NCBI GenBank assembly: GCA_030431825.1
Contig: JAUIIJ010000001.1
Location: forward strand, 124,001-188,000
Origin: Alphaproteobacteria bacterium
GTDB lineage: Bacteria > Pseudomonadota > Alphaproteobacteria > Rhodobacterales > Rhodobacteraceae
Reading direction: 5' to 3'
Length of the DNA: 64,000 bases
Numbering within the stretch: position 1 is the first letter of the stretch; every line of letters starts with the position of its first letter. The translations under genes and the position numbers were made by a program. The notes beneath the pieces were generated by a model. That model saw only the letters and a program-made list of their open reading frames with translations. It searched no databases and was not told where the DNA came from. Below are positions 10,381 through 19,084 of this stretch, piece by piece.

Positions 10381-10590
10381 TCAAAAGAAACGAGCGTAGG
10401 TCATTGCCAGCCCCAAGACCGCAAGTGAAGTTCCGATCACCCATTTCCACTCCCGAGAAACGAAACTGAACACAGCTCGCGCAAACCTGGCAGACCAGTG
10501 ACGTTCATAATACCCTCCAATCAAGATGACCCCATTGTCATCATCGTTGTCGTAGGGGACAAAAGTGCCGTTCCACCAATGCTTGACCAA
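10381..10590 (-). CDS. Small membrane protein of unknown function, GC-poor island
   Basis: The 69-residue ORF uses a TTG start at 10590 with TGAGGAG eight bases upstream. The protein begins MVKHWWNGTFVPYDNDDDNG, passes through GGYYERHWSARFARAVF, and ends in a likely transmembrane segment (WKWVIGTSLAVLGLAMTYA) with a short FF tail. The pattern of conserved-looking aromatic and charged residues followed by one membrane helix suggests a real small inner-membrane protein; I do not recognise a named family. It overlaps the 3' end of the broken frame at 10521-10937 by 70 bp in another phase. Base composition is well below that of the neighbours. Confidence 0.5.
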   Translation of the reverse strand: MVKHWWNGTFVPYDNDDDNGVILIGGYYERHWSARFARAVFSFVSREWKWVIGTSLAVLGLAMTYARFF

Positions 10591-10937
10591 TTGTCGGACT
10601 CCTCATGAGGTTTGTGAACTTCCCAACTGTTCACGTCGGCATAAGCAACGTCGGACGTGAAATCGTAGTACGGTCGAAACTCATCACTGACCGTGAATGT
10701 CAAAATAGTTCCTGCCTCTATAACTTTTTCATAGCTATCCATCCATATAGTGACTTCAGAGCCAACTGGGGGAACTATGCCAGCCTCACTTTTTGCAACA
10801 ACACTTCCGCTTATACAAACCCGACTTCCATGCTATCCACATATGTAGTCCTCAATGCAATATATAGTGGAAGGCTGCGGGTAGTTCACTAGGAATATTT
10901 CATTGGTCGCCGGATTTAGGCGCATAAGCCCTTGCAT
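10521..10937 (-). pseudogene. Broken unknown ORF with an in-frame TAG
   Basis: From an ATG at 10937 (or 10925, giving MRLNPATNEIFLVNYPQPST) the frame is open except for one TAG at 10833-10835, after which it stays open to 10521. The part after the stop reads plausibly as protein, with GSVVAKSEAGIVPPVGSEVT and VIEAGTILTFTVSDEFRPYY. The last ~20 residues are low-complexity (SPTTTMMTMGSS), suggesting the true C-terminus lies in another phase. An internal ATG at 10742 has no good ribosome site. I do not recognise the family. Readings: a decayed gene, or a gene starting after the TAG at an unseen start. Confidence 0.4.
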
Positions 10938-11018
10938 GTGCAACCTCTGAAAGCCGCCATTCGCCATATCGCAGAGACTTGGTAGGTGTGGGCTCCAAGC
11001 CGACGTTTAGGTTTTCAT

Positions 11019-11040
11019 GAAGCGGCACAGAAGCGGCACA
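11019..11040. repeat. Tandem duplication of an 11-mer
   Basis: GAAGCGGCACA occurs twice back to back, at 11019-11029 and 11030-11040, inside the non-coding part of the GC-poor island. It may be a slippage product. The surrounding 10938-11223 holds one open frame (10900-11160, minus) with no recognisable domain, which I do not call as a gene. Confidence 0.6.
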
Positions 11041-11223
11041 CCCGCGCGGCGAGTGCAGATAAGGTGTTTGCCCTCTAGAGGCGGGCAAACCGAGCCAGGG
11101 CTCAGCGGTATCGATGCGCATTTCGTGACCCGAAAGGGCAAATGCCCCGACTATCGACACCGAGCTCTGCGGCGGGTCTCACGAGGTTTCACAGCCCGTT
11201 GCAAGTGTTTACCGGCGCGTGTC

Positions 11224-11673
11224 CTACAGGGTTCTGCTCATCAGCATGTAGCGCTCGCGTGCGCGGAAACCCGCGCGGGCATAGAGCTTTTGCGCAGTTT
11301 CATTTTCGCGATCGACTTCGAGATGCAGGCCCTTGACGCCCGCTTCGGCGAGCGCCTTGGGCAGGCTGATCAGAACCTCGGTCGCGATGCCGCGCTTGCG
11401 CACCGGCGGGCGCAGGTAGATCTCGTCGATGATCCCGTCCAGACCGCCGAATTCCACGGACCAGCCAAAGGTGATGATCACGTAGCCGATCGGGGCGCGC
11501 GCCGGGCCGATCAGATAGGCGGCGCCATGTGGAATACCGTCGAGCAACGGCGCCAGACCGGCGCGCCGGGCCTCGTCCGATTGTTCGATCCCCTGTTCGG
11601 CGTGAAAGGCTGCCACCAGAGTGGTCAGGCGGTCCAGATCATCGGGCTTGGCAAGATGGAGAGAGGCGCTCAT
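11224..11673 (-). CDS. GNAT-family N-acetyltransferase
   Basis: The 149-residue protein starts MSASLHLAKPDDLDRLTTLV. It has the GNAT fold order: an N-terminal strand-helix, a central strand IGYVIITFGWSVEF, the acetyl-CoA pyrophosphate loop (VRKRGIATEVLISL, matching the R/Q-x-x-G-x-G/A motif), and the C-terminal LHLEVDRENETAQKLYARAGF typical of motif B. Members acetylate small amines or protein N-termini, and the substrate is unknown. The start at 11673 puts the first GNAT strand at the N-terminus; an extension of 8 codons is possible. The nucleoside hydrolase gene lies 48 bp upstream on the same strand. Confidence 0.87.
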   Translation of the reverse strand: MSASLHLAKPDDLDRLTTLVAAFHAEQGIEQSDEARRAGLAPLLDGIPHGAAYLIGPARAPIGYVIITFGWSVEFGGLDGIIDEIYLRPPVRKRGIATEVLISLPKALAEAGVKGLHLEVDRENETAQKLYARAGFRARERYMLMSRTL

Positions 11674-11721
11674 GGGGCTGCTTTCGGTTCTGTGCAAACA
11701 ATGGGTGGCGGTCGGCGATGA

Positions 11722-12663
11722 TCACAACCTGGCAAGGCGTTCGGTCAAAAGGGCGAAGAAACCATCGGAATCGACATCCCCCATGAACATCGCATTTGGC
11801 GCGCGGTCGGTCACGCCCCACCAGTCCGCGACGGTCATGCCGAGCGTCAGTTCCGAGTTGGTCTCGATCTCGACATTCACATGGCGACCGGTGAACAGAT
11901 CGGGCCTGATCAGGTAGGCGATGACGCAGGGGTCGTGCAACGGTGCGCCCTGGCTGCCGTATTTTTCCTTGTCGAAGCGTTCGAAGAAATCGGTCATCTC
12001 GGCCACTGCCGTGCCGACGCGGGTGCCCAATGCGCGAAACGCATCGTTGCGCGGGCGCGTGACCAGCACCTTGTGCGTGACATCCAGCGGCATCACGGTG
12101 ATCGGAACGCCGGATTTGAACACGATATCAGCGGCCTGCGGATCGACATAGATGTTGAATTCGGCGGCCGGGGTAATATTGCCCACCTCGAAATAGGCAC
12201 CACCCATCAGCACGATTTCCGCGATGCGTTCGGCGATATCGGGGGCCTTGACCAGCGCCATCGCGATATTGGTGAGCGGCCCCAGCGGGCAGAGCGTCAC
12301 CGTGCCGCCATCCTGCGTGCGCAAGGTGCGAATGATGAAATCGACCGCGTGTTCCTCTTGCAGCGGCATCACGGGGTCGGGCAGCACCGGACCATTCAGC
12401 CCGGTTTCGCCGTGAACATGCTCTGCAGTGACCAGCGGGCGACCGAGGGGACGGTCACAGCCCGCATGGACGGCAATGTCCGACCGGCCCGCCAGTTCAC
12501 AGACGATGCGCGCATTTCTTGCCGTCAGCGCCAGAGGCACATTGCCGGCAACGGCGGTGATTCCAAGGACATCGATCTCGTCCGGGCTGGCAAGCGCGAG
12601 CAGGATCGCGACCGCATCGTCCTGTCCCGGATCGGTATCGATGATGATCTTGCGCATGCTCAT
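11722..12663 (-). CDS. Inosine/uridine-preferring nucleoside hydrolase
   Basis: The 313-residue protein belongs to the IUNH family, which hydrolyses the N-glycosidic bond of ribonucleosides for base salvage. The N-terminal calcium-binding signature DTDPGQDDAVAILLA (residues ~9-23) is intact, as are EHVHGETGLNGP, LCPLGPLTNIAMAL, EFNIYVDPQAADIVF, and the C-terminal catalytic-His segment PLHDPCVIAYLI. Purine or pyrimidine specificity cannot be read from the sequence. Start is ATG at 12663 or, two codons later, at MRK. No nucleoside transporter is adjacent. Confidence 0.93.
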   Translation of the reverse strand: MSMRKIIIDTDPGQDDAVAILLALASPDEIDVLGITAVAGNVPLALTARNARIVCELAGRSDIAVHAGCDRPLGRPLVTAEHVHGETGLNGPVLPDPVMPLQEEHAVDFIIRTLRTQDGGTVTLCPLGPLTNIAMALVKAPDIAERIAEIVLMGGAYFEVGNITPAAEFNIYVDPQAADIVFKSGVPITVMPLDVTHKVLVTRPRNDAFRALGTRVGTAVAEMTDFFERFDKEKYGSQGAPLHDPCVIAYLIRPDLFTGRHVNVEIETNSELTLGMTVADWWGVTDRAPNAMFMGDVDSDGFFALLTERLARL

Positions 12664-12738
12664 GATGTGCCTTTCACTTCGACAAGGGGAAACAGTGTCA
12701 ATCCTCCGGTGCTTTGTCCAGCGCGCTGGCCATCCCAG

Positions 12739-13392
12739 CTACCACGGTCGTGGATAGTATGCGTCCAGTTGTTCGTAATCCTGGTTCAGAAATTCGCGAA
12801 TGCAGCTTTGGGTTTCGGGCTGAAGGTCGGCATAATGCAGTTTGTCCGAACTTTCGTTGAAGCGGGGCAGGGTGACGTCCAGACCGATCCGTTCGGCAAG
12901 GTCGCGGGCCAGTTCGCCCATGTCCTCGATCTTGTAGACGCGATCATATTGATGCGGTTTCAATCCGATGAACAGGTGGGCGGGCAGAACATGATGCTTG
13001 ATAACCGACGCAGCACGTCGGTATTCGGGCAAGTGCCGGAAAAAGAAATCCGGGTCCGGATCGCGGGGCAGGGTGGCGTCTTGGCGCTTGAGCTTCGGGC
13101 TCTTGTGGAGATCCCGTCGTTTCACCACGCGGTCGGTGTAGGCCGATAACAGGCGCTTGAGAGGATCGCGGACAACGGCAAAACGCCACCAGCCGTCGTA
13201 GGCCTGCCACCGGTGCGGACGAAACCGTCGGGTCTGGTAATAGCGATGCACGATGTCGGGGTTTGCCGCGATAACCGCAAGCGATGTGTCGATGGCCGGA
13301 TCGACCAGCGCCAGCCCGGCCTTTACCGAGGTGCAGGCCGCTTTCGGAAGCGGCATGTAGGCGATCTTGTACGCGTCGATATGAACGACCAT
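12739..13392 (-). CDS. Sulfotransferase family 2-like protein
   Basis: The 217-residue protein starts at the ATG at 13392, preceded by GGGGAA. The two PAPS-binding signatures are present: PLPKAACTSVKAGL near residue 13 (5'-phosphosulfate loop) and WRFAVVRDPLKRLLSAYTDRV near residue 75 (3'-phosphate site with Arg-Asp-Pro and Ser). These match the carbohydrate-type sulfotransferase family (Sulfotransfer_2), whose members add sulfate to glycans or lipids. The acceptor is unknown and no polysaccharide cluster is nearby. The gene follows mazG on the same strand by 11 bp, so the two are probably co-transcribed, although no functional link is known. Confidence 0.82.
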   Translation of the reverse strand: MVVHIDAYKIAYMPLPKAACTSVKAGLALVDPAIDTSLAVIAANPDIVHRYYQTRRFRPHRWQAYDGWWRFAVVRDPLKRLLSAYTDRVVKRRDLHKSPKLKRQDATLPRDPDPDFFFRHLPEYRRAASVIKHHVLPAHLFIGLKPHQYDRVYKIEDMGELARDLAERIGLDVTLPRFNESSDKLHYADLQPETQSCIREFLNQDYEQLDAYYPRPW

Positions 13393-13403
13393 TCGTTTCC
13401 CCT

Positions 13404-14228
13404 TCAGGCCCTTGCCGCTTTTTCGGCATCCTTGACCCTGTTCCACAGCAGGTCCATTTCGGCCAGATCGCTGTCTTTTGGCGATTTTCCCCGTTCTGCC
13501 AGATGCATTTCTACCCCCTGGAACCGCCGGATGAACTTGGCATTGGCGCGGCGCAGGGCGGCCTCGGGATCTATGCCCATGTGACGCGCGAGATTGGCCA
13601 TCACGAAAAGCAGATCGCCAAATTCCTCTTCTGCATGCTCGGTGTCCTGCGCATCGCGTGCCTCGACCAGTTCGGCGCATTCCTCGTTGATCTTGTTCAG
13701 GACATGCGACGCATCGGGCCAGTCGAATCCGACGCGGGCAGCACGCTTTTGCAGCTTGTAGGCCCGCAGCAACGCAGGCAGGCCCACCGCGACGCCATCA
13801 AGCGTGCCCTGCTGTGCCTTGCCCGCCCGTTCCTCGGCCTTGATCGCCTCCCAGTCGGCTGTCTGCTGTCGCGCTGACTTGTCGCGGGATTCATCGCCAA
13901 AGACATGCGGGTGGCGCGCGACCATCTTGTCGGAGATCGCCCGCACCACCGATTGAAAGTCGAAGTGACCGGCTTCCTGGCCCATCTGTGTGTGATAGAC
14001 GGTCTGCAACAGCAGATCGCCCAGTTCACCCTGCAATTCGTTCCAGTCCCGGCGATCGATCGCGTCGGCAACCTCATAGGCCTCTTCAATCGTATAGGGC
14101 GCGATCGAGGCGAAATCCTGTTCGATATCCCAGGGACATCCGGTCTCGGGATCGCGCAGGCGACGCATGATTTCCAGCAACCGTTCTATTCCTGCGTTCC
14201 GGTCATGTATCAGCGTATCATCGGGCAT
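13404..14228 (-). CDS. mazG: Nucleoside triphosphate pyrophosphohydrolase MazG
   Basis: The 274-residue enzyme hydrolyses NTPs to NMP and pyrophosphate as a housecleaning and stringent-response-modulating activity. Two MazG domains are visible: the first with LRDPETGCPWDIEQDF and the metal-binding TIEEAYEVADAI...ELGDLLLQTVYH, the second with VLNKINEECAELVEARDAQ and AEEEFGDLLFVMANLARHMG. The acidic E-x-x-E/E-x-x-D pattern is intact in both. The ATG at 14228 gives MPDDTLIHDRN; an upstream in-frame ATG at 14267 (MDDSSDTG) is equally open. It is divergent from the M20 amidohydrolase gene. Confidence 0.95.
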   Translation of the reverse strand: MPDDTLIHDRNAGIERLLEIMRRLRDPETGCPWDIEQDFASIAPYTIEEAYEVADAIDRRDWNELQGELGDLLLQTVYHTQMGQEAGHFDFQSVVRAISDKMVARHPHVFGDESRDKSARQQTADWEAIKAEERAGKAQQGTLDGVAVGLPALLRAYKLQKRAARVGFDWPDASHVLNKINEECAELVEARDAQDTEHAEEEFGDLLFVMANLARHMGIDPEAALRRANAKFIRRFQGVEMHLAERGKSPKDSDLAEMDLLWNRVKDAEKAARA

Positions 14229-14290
14229 TGCGGCGGCCTCTGTTCCTGTGTCAGATGAATCATCCATTCCGCGAGACAGGAGTCCACCCC

Positions 14291-15469
14291 ATGCCCGTCG
14301 TCAACCGCATTGCCGATTTTTCTGCCGAAATGAGCGAATGGCGGCGCTACCTGCACAGTATTCCGGAACTGGGTTTCGATTGTCCCAAGACGGCGGCGTT
14401 CATCGCCGAACGGCTGCGCGAATTCGGGGTGGATTCGGTCGAGGAGGGCATCGCGCAGACGGGCATCGTCGCGCTGATCGAGGGCAGCGAAGCGGGTCCG
14501 ACCATAGGCTTGCGCGCGGATTTCGACGGCTTGCCGATCACCGAGGAAACCGGCCTTGACTACGCCAGCACCCATGACGGCAAGATGCACGCCTGCGGCC
14601 ATGATGGCCATACGACGATGCTGCTCGGCGCGGCGCGTTATCTTGCGGAAACCCGCAATTTTGCCGGGCGTGTGGCGCTCATTTTTCAGCCTGCCGAAGA
14701 GTCGGGCGGGGGTGCCGAGATCATGGTGCAGGAAGGTATTCTCGACCGCTACGGGATCTCGCAGGTCTATGCGTTGCACAACGCGCCGGGGTTCGAGGAA
14801 GGTGGCTTTTACACCACGCCCGGGGCGCTGATGGCGGCGGTGGATACCTTCCATATCGACATTCAGGGGATCGGCGGGCACGGCGCAATGCCGCATGAAA
14901 CCCGTGATCCGGTGATGGCCGCCTGCGGCATTGCGCAGGCGATACAGACCATCGTGAGCCGCAACCATTATGCGCTGGACGATCTGGTTGTCTCGGTGAC
15001 GCAGATTCACACCGGCACCGTGGACAACGTGATCCCCGACACCGCCTATATCAACGGCACCGTGCGCACCTTTGATCGCCGGGTTCAGCAGATGGTGCAG
15101 GAGCGCATGGCCGCCATCGTCGCGGGGCAGGCGACGAGCTATGGTGTCACCGCCGAGCTTCGCTACGAGGTCGGCTATCCGGCGACGGTCAACGATCCGG
15201 AAAAAACCGCATTCGCGGCGGAGATTGCCCGCGAAATCTCTGGCGAGGGCCGCGTGATGGCAGAGGCCGGGCGCGAAATGGGGGCAGAGGATTTCTCCTA
15301 CATGCTGCAGGAACGGCCGGGTGCCTATCTGTTCCTGGGGCAGGGCGATACCGCCGGGCTGCATCACCCGGCGTATAATTTCAACGATGATGTTGCACCG
15401 GTCGGGGCCTCGTTCTTCGTGCGCCTCGTGGAGCGGGCGCAGCCGCTCTCCGTGACCGAGGCCGCGTAG
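14291..15469 (+). CDS. M20-family amidohydrolase (HipO/AbgB type)
   Basis: The 392-residue metallohydrolase cleaves N-acyl amino acids (hippurate, N-acetylamino acids) or related amides. Metal-binding residues appear in RADFDGLPITEETGLDY, DGKMHACGHDGHTTMLLGAA, FQPAEESGGGAEIMV with the catalytic Glu pair, and the C-terminal GAEDFSYMLQERPGAY and LHHPAYNFND. The dimerisation lid (IQGIGGHGAMPHETRDPV) is complete. The start is ATG at 14291 because AGGAG lies 8 bases upstream. Exact substrate is unknown. Confidence 0.93.
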   Translation: MPVVNRIADFSAEMSEWRRYLHSIPELGFDCPKTAAFIAERLREFGVDSVEEGIAQTGIVALIEGSEAGPTIGLRADFDGLPITEETGLDYASTHDGKMHACGHDGHTTMLLGAARYLAETRNFAGRVALIFQPAEESGGGAEIMVQEGILDRYGISQVYALHNAPGFEEGGFYTTPGALMAAVDTFHIDIQGIGGHGAMPHETRDPVMAACGIAQAIQTIVSRNHYALDDLVVSVTQIHTGTVDNVIPDTAYINGTVRTFDRRVQQMVQERMAAIVAGQATSYGVTAELRYEVGYPATVNDPEKTAFAAEIAREISGEGRVMAEAGREMGAEDFSYMLQERPGAYLFLGQGDTAGLHHPAYNFNDDVAPVGASFFVRLVERAQPLSVTEAA

Positions 15470-15500
15470 GCCGATGGCAGATGGCTTGTGAGACGGGGAA

Positions 15501-15914
15501 ATGAGACGTGTGATGGTGATCTTGTGGGTCTGTGTAACGCTTGCTGTCGTGGCGATGGGCTATGTCCGGCTTGCGCCCAGCGATCCGGGAAAATGGCATC
15601 AGACGCCTGACGGCCTGCAGGCCGGTGATTTTGCAAATGGCGTGAGTCGCGTCGTCGACACGGGCGATGACGGTCTGGCCCGGTTTGACGCGATTGCCGT
15701 CGCGGAGCCGCATACCAAACGGCTGTTCGGGTCGGTGGACGAGGGGATGGTCACCTATGTCACCCGATCCGTCGTCTTTGGTTTTCCGGATTACACGACG
15801 GCGCGGCAGGCGGGCGACCGCCTGGAAATCTATGGCCGTGCGCGGTTCGGAAAATCAGATCTGGGGGTGAACCGCGCCCGCGTCGAGAACTGGATCGATG
15901 CCCTGGAGCCGTGA
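15501..15914 (+). CDS. DUF1499 protein, membrane-anchored
   Basis: The 137-residue protein has an N-terminal hydrophobic segment (VMVILWVCVTLAVVAMGYV) followed by a periplasmic-type DUF1499 domain including VTYVTRSVVFGFPDYTTARQ and the terminal RARFGKSDLGVNRARVENWI, both usual for the family. The function is unknown. It lies 31 bp after the amidohydrolase gene. Its last 60 bp overlap, tail to tail, the end of the small secreted-protein gene on the other strand. Confidence 0.85.
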   Translation: MRRVMVILWVCVTLAVVAMGYVRLAPSDPGKWHQTPDGLQAGDFANGVSRVVDTGDDGLARFDAIAVAEPHTKRLFGSVDEGMVTYVTRSVVFGFPDYTTARQAGDRLEIYGRARFGKSDLGVNRARVENWIDALEP

Positions 15915-16145
15915 TGACAGGCATCCTTCGCGGATCTCGCGCCACATCGGAACGTTCAGCGACATCTGGCACTGGGCCATGAACATGCGGCCATCGACCT
16001 GCAGGCAGATGGTTTCACCCAGATCGACCCGCGCGCCGCTCTTGTCGGTGCAGTAGCACTCCTGCACCTTGCCGCCCGGACCGGTCACATCGGCAAAGGC
16101 CGGGGATGCGCACGCGAGCAGTATCGGCAGGAAAACACCTCTCAT
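15855..16145 (-). CDS. Small secreted protein of unknown function
   Basis: The 96-residue protein has a clear Sec signal peptide (MRGVFLPILLACASPAFA, likely cut after AFA) and a Cys-containing mature part: VQECYCTDKSGARVDLGETICLQVDGRMFMAQCQMSLN has four Cys that may form disulfides in the periplasm. I do not recognise a named family; the pattern of two nearby Cys, then Cys and Cys, looks constrained. The 3' end overlaps the DUF1499 gene by 60 bp on the opposite strand. It is divergent from prfA. Confidence 0.72.
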   Translation of the reverse strand: MRGVFLPILLACASPAFADVTGPGGKVQECYCTDKSGARVDLGETICLQVDGRMFMAQCQMSLNVPMWREIREGCLSSRLQGIDPVLDAGAVHPQI

Positions 16146-16206
16146 GGCGGGATCCTAGCACAGCCTGCCCCTTGACCAAAGACCCCTGATATAAGAAACC
16201 CCGCAG

Positions 16207-17262
16207 ATGGTCCCTGAAGAACGCCTAGAACAGATCAACCAGCGGTTTCAGTTCCTTGAAGCCGCAATGGCCGATGGCGCCAGCGGCGGCGACATTGCCG
16301 CGCTCGCCAAGGAGTATTCCGACCTGCGCCCCGTGGTCGAACAGATCGAGACCTATCGTCGCCTGCGCGAAGAACTGGCCGAGGCCGAGACGATGCTGGC
16401 CGATCCCGACATGAAGGAACTGGCCGAGGAAGAATTGCCGCTGCTGCGCGCGCGACTGCCAGAAGCGGAACACGCGCTGCAACTCAGCCTGTTGCCGCGT
16501 GACGAGGCCGATGCGCGCCCTGCAATGCTCGAGATTCGTCCGGGGACGGGCGGGGACGAGGCCGCGTTGTTCGCCGCCGATCTTCTGCGGATGTACCAGC
16601 GATACGCCGAGACCCGTGGTTGGGGTTTCGACATCATCGAGGAACAGGCCACCGAACTGGGCGGGATCAAGGAAGTCGTTGCCCATATCAAGGGCCAGAA
16701 CGTGTTCGCCCGCATGAAATACGAAAGCGGTGTGCACAGGGTGCAGCGCGTGCCGACGACCGAAAGCGGCGGGCGCATTCACACCTCTGCCGCGACCGTG
16801 GCGGTGTTGCCCGAGGCCGAGGATGTGGACATCCAGATCGACGCGAATGACCTGCGGATCGACACGATGCGCAGCTCGGGCGCAGGCGGGCAGCACGTGA
16901 ACACCACCGATTCCGCCGTACGCATCACCCACCTGCCGACCGGGATCGTCGTCACCAGCTCCGAGAAAAGCCAGCATCGCAATCGCGAGATCGCCATGCA
17001 GGTGCTCAAGACACGGCTCTATGACATGGAACGTCAGCGGGTTGACAGCGAACGGTCCGCGGATCGCGCGGCGCAGGTGGGCAGCGGCGACCGGTCCGAA
17101 CGAATCCGGACCTACAATTTCCCGCAGGGCCGGATGACCGATCACCGAATCAACCTGACGCTCTACAAGCTCGATCAGGTGATGCAGGGCGATCTGGACG
17201 AGGTGATCGACGCGCTGACCGCCGACGATCAGGCCCGGCTGCTCGCCGAGATGGGCGCGTGA
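16207..17262 (+). CDS. prfA: Peptide chain release factor 1
   Basis: The 351-residue factor recognises UAA and UAG stop codons. Features are an N-terminal helical domain, the codon-recognition region with the PxT-type tripeptide ([19 protein letters not shown]), and the catalytic GGQ loop in [19 protein letters not shown], whose glutamine is the methylation target of the downstream gene. A basic [10 protein letters not shown] segment follows, as usual. The gene ends in a GTGA overlap with prmC, giving the conserved prfA-prmC pair. Confidence 0.98.
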   Translation: MVPEERLEQINQRFQFLEAAMADGASGGDIAALAKEYSDLRPVVEQIETYRRLREELAEAETMLADPDMKELAEEELPLLRARLPEAEHALQLSLLPRDEADARPAMLEIRPGTGGDEAALFAADLLRMYQRYAETRGWGFDIIEEQATELGGIKEVVAHIKGQNVFARMKYESGVHRVQRVPTTESGGRIHTSAATVAVLPEAEDVDIQIDANDLRIDTMRSSGAGGQHVNTTDSAVRITHLPTGIVVTSSEKSQHRNREIAMQVLKTRLYDMERQRVDSERSADRAAQVGSGDRSERIRTYNFPQGRMTDHRINLTLYKLDQVMQGDLDEVIDALTADDQARLLAEMGA

Positions 17263-18092
17263 CGACCGCGGCGCAGGCCATGGTGGCCGCAACCGCCCGC
17301 CTGCGGGCGGCCGGCGTCGCCGAGCCGGCGCGGGATGCGCGGATCCTGCTGGCCCATGCCGCGCGGATCGAGGCTGCGCGCGTGACCCTGATTGCGCCGG
17401 AGGACCTCGCTCCGGATATCGGCGAACGCTATGAACAACTGATTGCGCTGCGGGCTATCCGGGTGCCGGTCTCGCATCTGGTGGGCGAGCGGCAATTCTA
17501 TGGGCGCCGCTTCAAGATTAGCGGCGAAGTGCTTGATCCAAGGCCGGAAACCGAAACGCTGATCGAAGCGGCCTTGTCAAAACCGTTTTCGCGGGTGCTC
17601 GATCTCGGCGTGGGATCGGGCTGCATCCTGGTGACGCTGCTGGCCGAAATGCCTCGGGCAACCGGGATGGGCGTGGACCTGAGCGAGGCGGCCTGTTTGC
17701 AGGCCAGCGCCAACGCCGTCCTTTACAATGTACAATCGCGCGCCGAGATCCTGCGCTCGGACTGGTTCGAGGCGGTGTCCGGTGCGTTCGACCTGATCGT
17801 GTCGAACCCGCCCTATATCGCACGCGACGAGATGCCAGGACTTCAGGATGAAGTGCGCCGGCACGAGCCTGAGATGGCGCTCACCGACGGGGGCGACGGG
17901 CTGGGGGCCTATCGGGCGATTGCTTCGCGCGCGTTGCAGCACCTCAGCCCCGGTGGGCGGGTGCTCGTCGAGATTGGCCCGACACAGGCAGACGCGGTCA
18001 GCGCGCTGCTGGTCGCGGCGGGATTTGACGATGTCGACGTGATTCACGACCTCGATGGCCGCCCGCGTGTCATCCGCGCATCAGCCCCGTGA
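17259..18092 (+). CDS. prmC: Release-factor glutamine N5-methyltransferase
   Basis: The 277-residue SAM-dependent enzyme methylates the Gln of the GGQ motif in release factors. It shows a helical N-terminal domain, [12 protein letters not shown], the SAM loop [20 protein letters not shown], and the substrate-binding NPPY motif ([17 protein letters not shown]). Translation starts at a GTG at 17259 that overlaps the prfA stop (GTGA), implying translational coupling. C-terminal [17 protein letters not shown] is normal for the family. Confidence 0.97.
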   Translation: MTTAAQAMVAATARLRAAGVAEPARDARILLAHAARIEAARVTLIAPEDLAPDIGERYEQLIALRAIRVPVSHLVGERQFYGRRFKISGEVLDPRPETETLIEAALSKPFSRVLDLGVGSGCILVTLLAEMPRATGMGVDLSEAACLQASANAVLYNVQSRAEILRSDWFEAVSGAFDLIVSNPPYIARDEMPGLQDEVRRHEPEMALTDGGDGLGAYRAIASRALQHLSPGGRVLVEIGPTQADAVSALLVAAGFDDVDVIHDLDGRPRVIRASAP

Positions 18093-18327
18093 TTTTTATG
18101 TAAACTGCGGCTGAAAACCACGATTTCAGGCAAATTTGCGCGAAAAATGTTCAGAAAGACTTGTCTGCGACTGCCGGACATGGTTACTCAAGGAAGTTGC
18201 CCCGAAAGATGCTCAGCGAGCACGCGTGCAACGCCAAGCCCAAAAAGTCGATGATCCGGTGTTTACTTGAACGCACGAGGCGTGAAGCGGATCAAAAGAC
18301 AGCGAATACAAGGCTGACACTAAGCAT

Positions 18328-19032
18328 ATGAGATCGTCCAAATCACGTTCGCGGTCAAAGTCCAACCGCAACCGGTCGCAAGGTGGTGGAAATGTCATCA
18401 ACCGGGTTTTCGACAGTTCCGGCCCGGAAGGCAAAGTACGCGGCACGCCACAGCAGATCATCGAGAAATACAACCAACTGGCACGTGATGCGCAGTTGTC
18501 CAATGATCGCGTGGCGACCGAGAATTTCCAGCAGCATGCCGAGCATTACCTGCGCCTTCTGAGCGAGGCGCAACGGGAAATGGAAAGCCGCCGCGAAGAG
18601 CAGGAACGCCAGAACCGCGAGAGACAGGCGGAACGGGATCGCGAACGCGCCGAACGGCAGGAACGTGAGGCTGCTGCCGCGGCAGCAAGCCAGGCACCTG
18701 AACCCGAGGCAGTGGCCCAGCCCCAGCATCAGCATCAGCATCAGCCCGATCCGGGGGCCGCGCCGCAACCCGACGTTCTTGACCTGAGCAACGACGAAAG
18801 CGACGAGAGCGGCCTGGTGGAAACGCCCGAGAACAAGGCGAAGAAACCGGCCCGGAAACCGCGCACGCGCAAACCGGCGACCAAGGCGGACGCCCCCAAC
18901 GAGACAGAGGCCGCGCCCAAGAAGACCTCTGCTCCGAGCAGGAAGCCGCGGACCACGACCAAGGCCAAGACGGCAGCAAAGGCCGAGGCGACGGATAATC
19001 CGGACGGTGGCAGCCCCGAGGCCGCCGAATAG
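18328..19032 (+). CDS. DUF4167 protein
   Basis: The 234-residue protein has the alphaproteobacterial DUF4167 domain at its N-terminus: a basic R/S/K-rich leader, the motif NVINRVFDSSGPEGKVRGTP and IIEKYNQLARDAQLSNDRV, then AEHYLRLLSEAQRE. The rest is low-complexity: a charged coiled-coil-like R/E/Q stretch, a short QHQHQHQH run, and a Lys/Ala/Pro-rich tail resembling histone H1. The basic composition suggests nucleic-acid binding, possibly RNA or ribosomes, but no function is established here. A 235-bp region with nothing recognisable separates it from prmC. Confidence 0.87.
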   Translation: MRSSKSRSRSKSNRNRSQGGGNVINRVFDSSGPEGKVRGTPQQIIEKYNQLARDAQLSNDRVATENFQQHAEHYLRLLSEAQREMESRREEQERQNRERQAERDRERAERQEREAAAAAASQAPEPEAVAQPQHQHQHQPDPGAAPQPDVLDLSNDESDESGLVETPENKAKKPARKPRTRKPATKADAPNETEAAPKKTSAPSRKPRTTTKAKTAAKAEATDNPDGGSPEAAE

Positions 19033-19084
19033 AGCGGTCACAGGCGGCGCCTTGCAAGCGCGCGGCACGACATCGCCGCTTTCG

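Noticed and set aside
10900..11160. An 86-codon minus-strand ORF in the GC-poor island
   Set aside because: It overlaps the broken frame, lacks a ribosome site and has no recognisable domain; it also contains the 11-bp tandem repeat.
18721..18745. CAGCAT repeats (His-Gln run) in the DUF4167 gene as a possible microsatellite or phase-variation site
   Set aside because: The hexamer unit keeps the frame, so copy changes only lengthen the protein; the region is a normal low-complexity linker.
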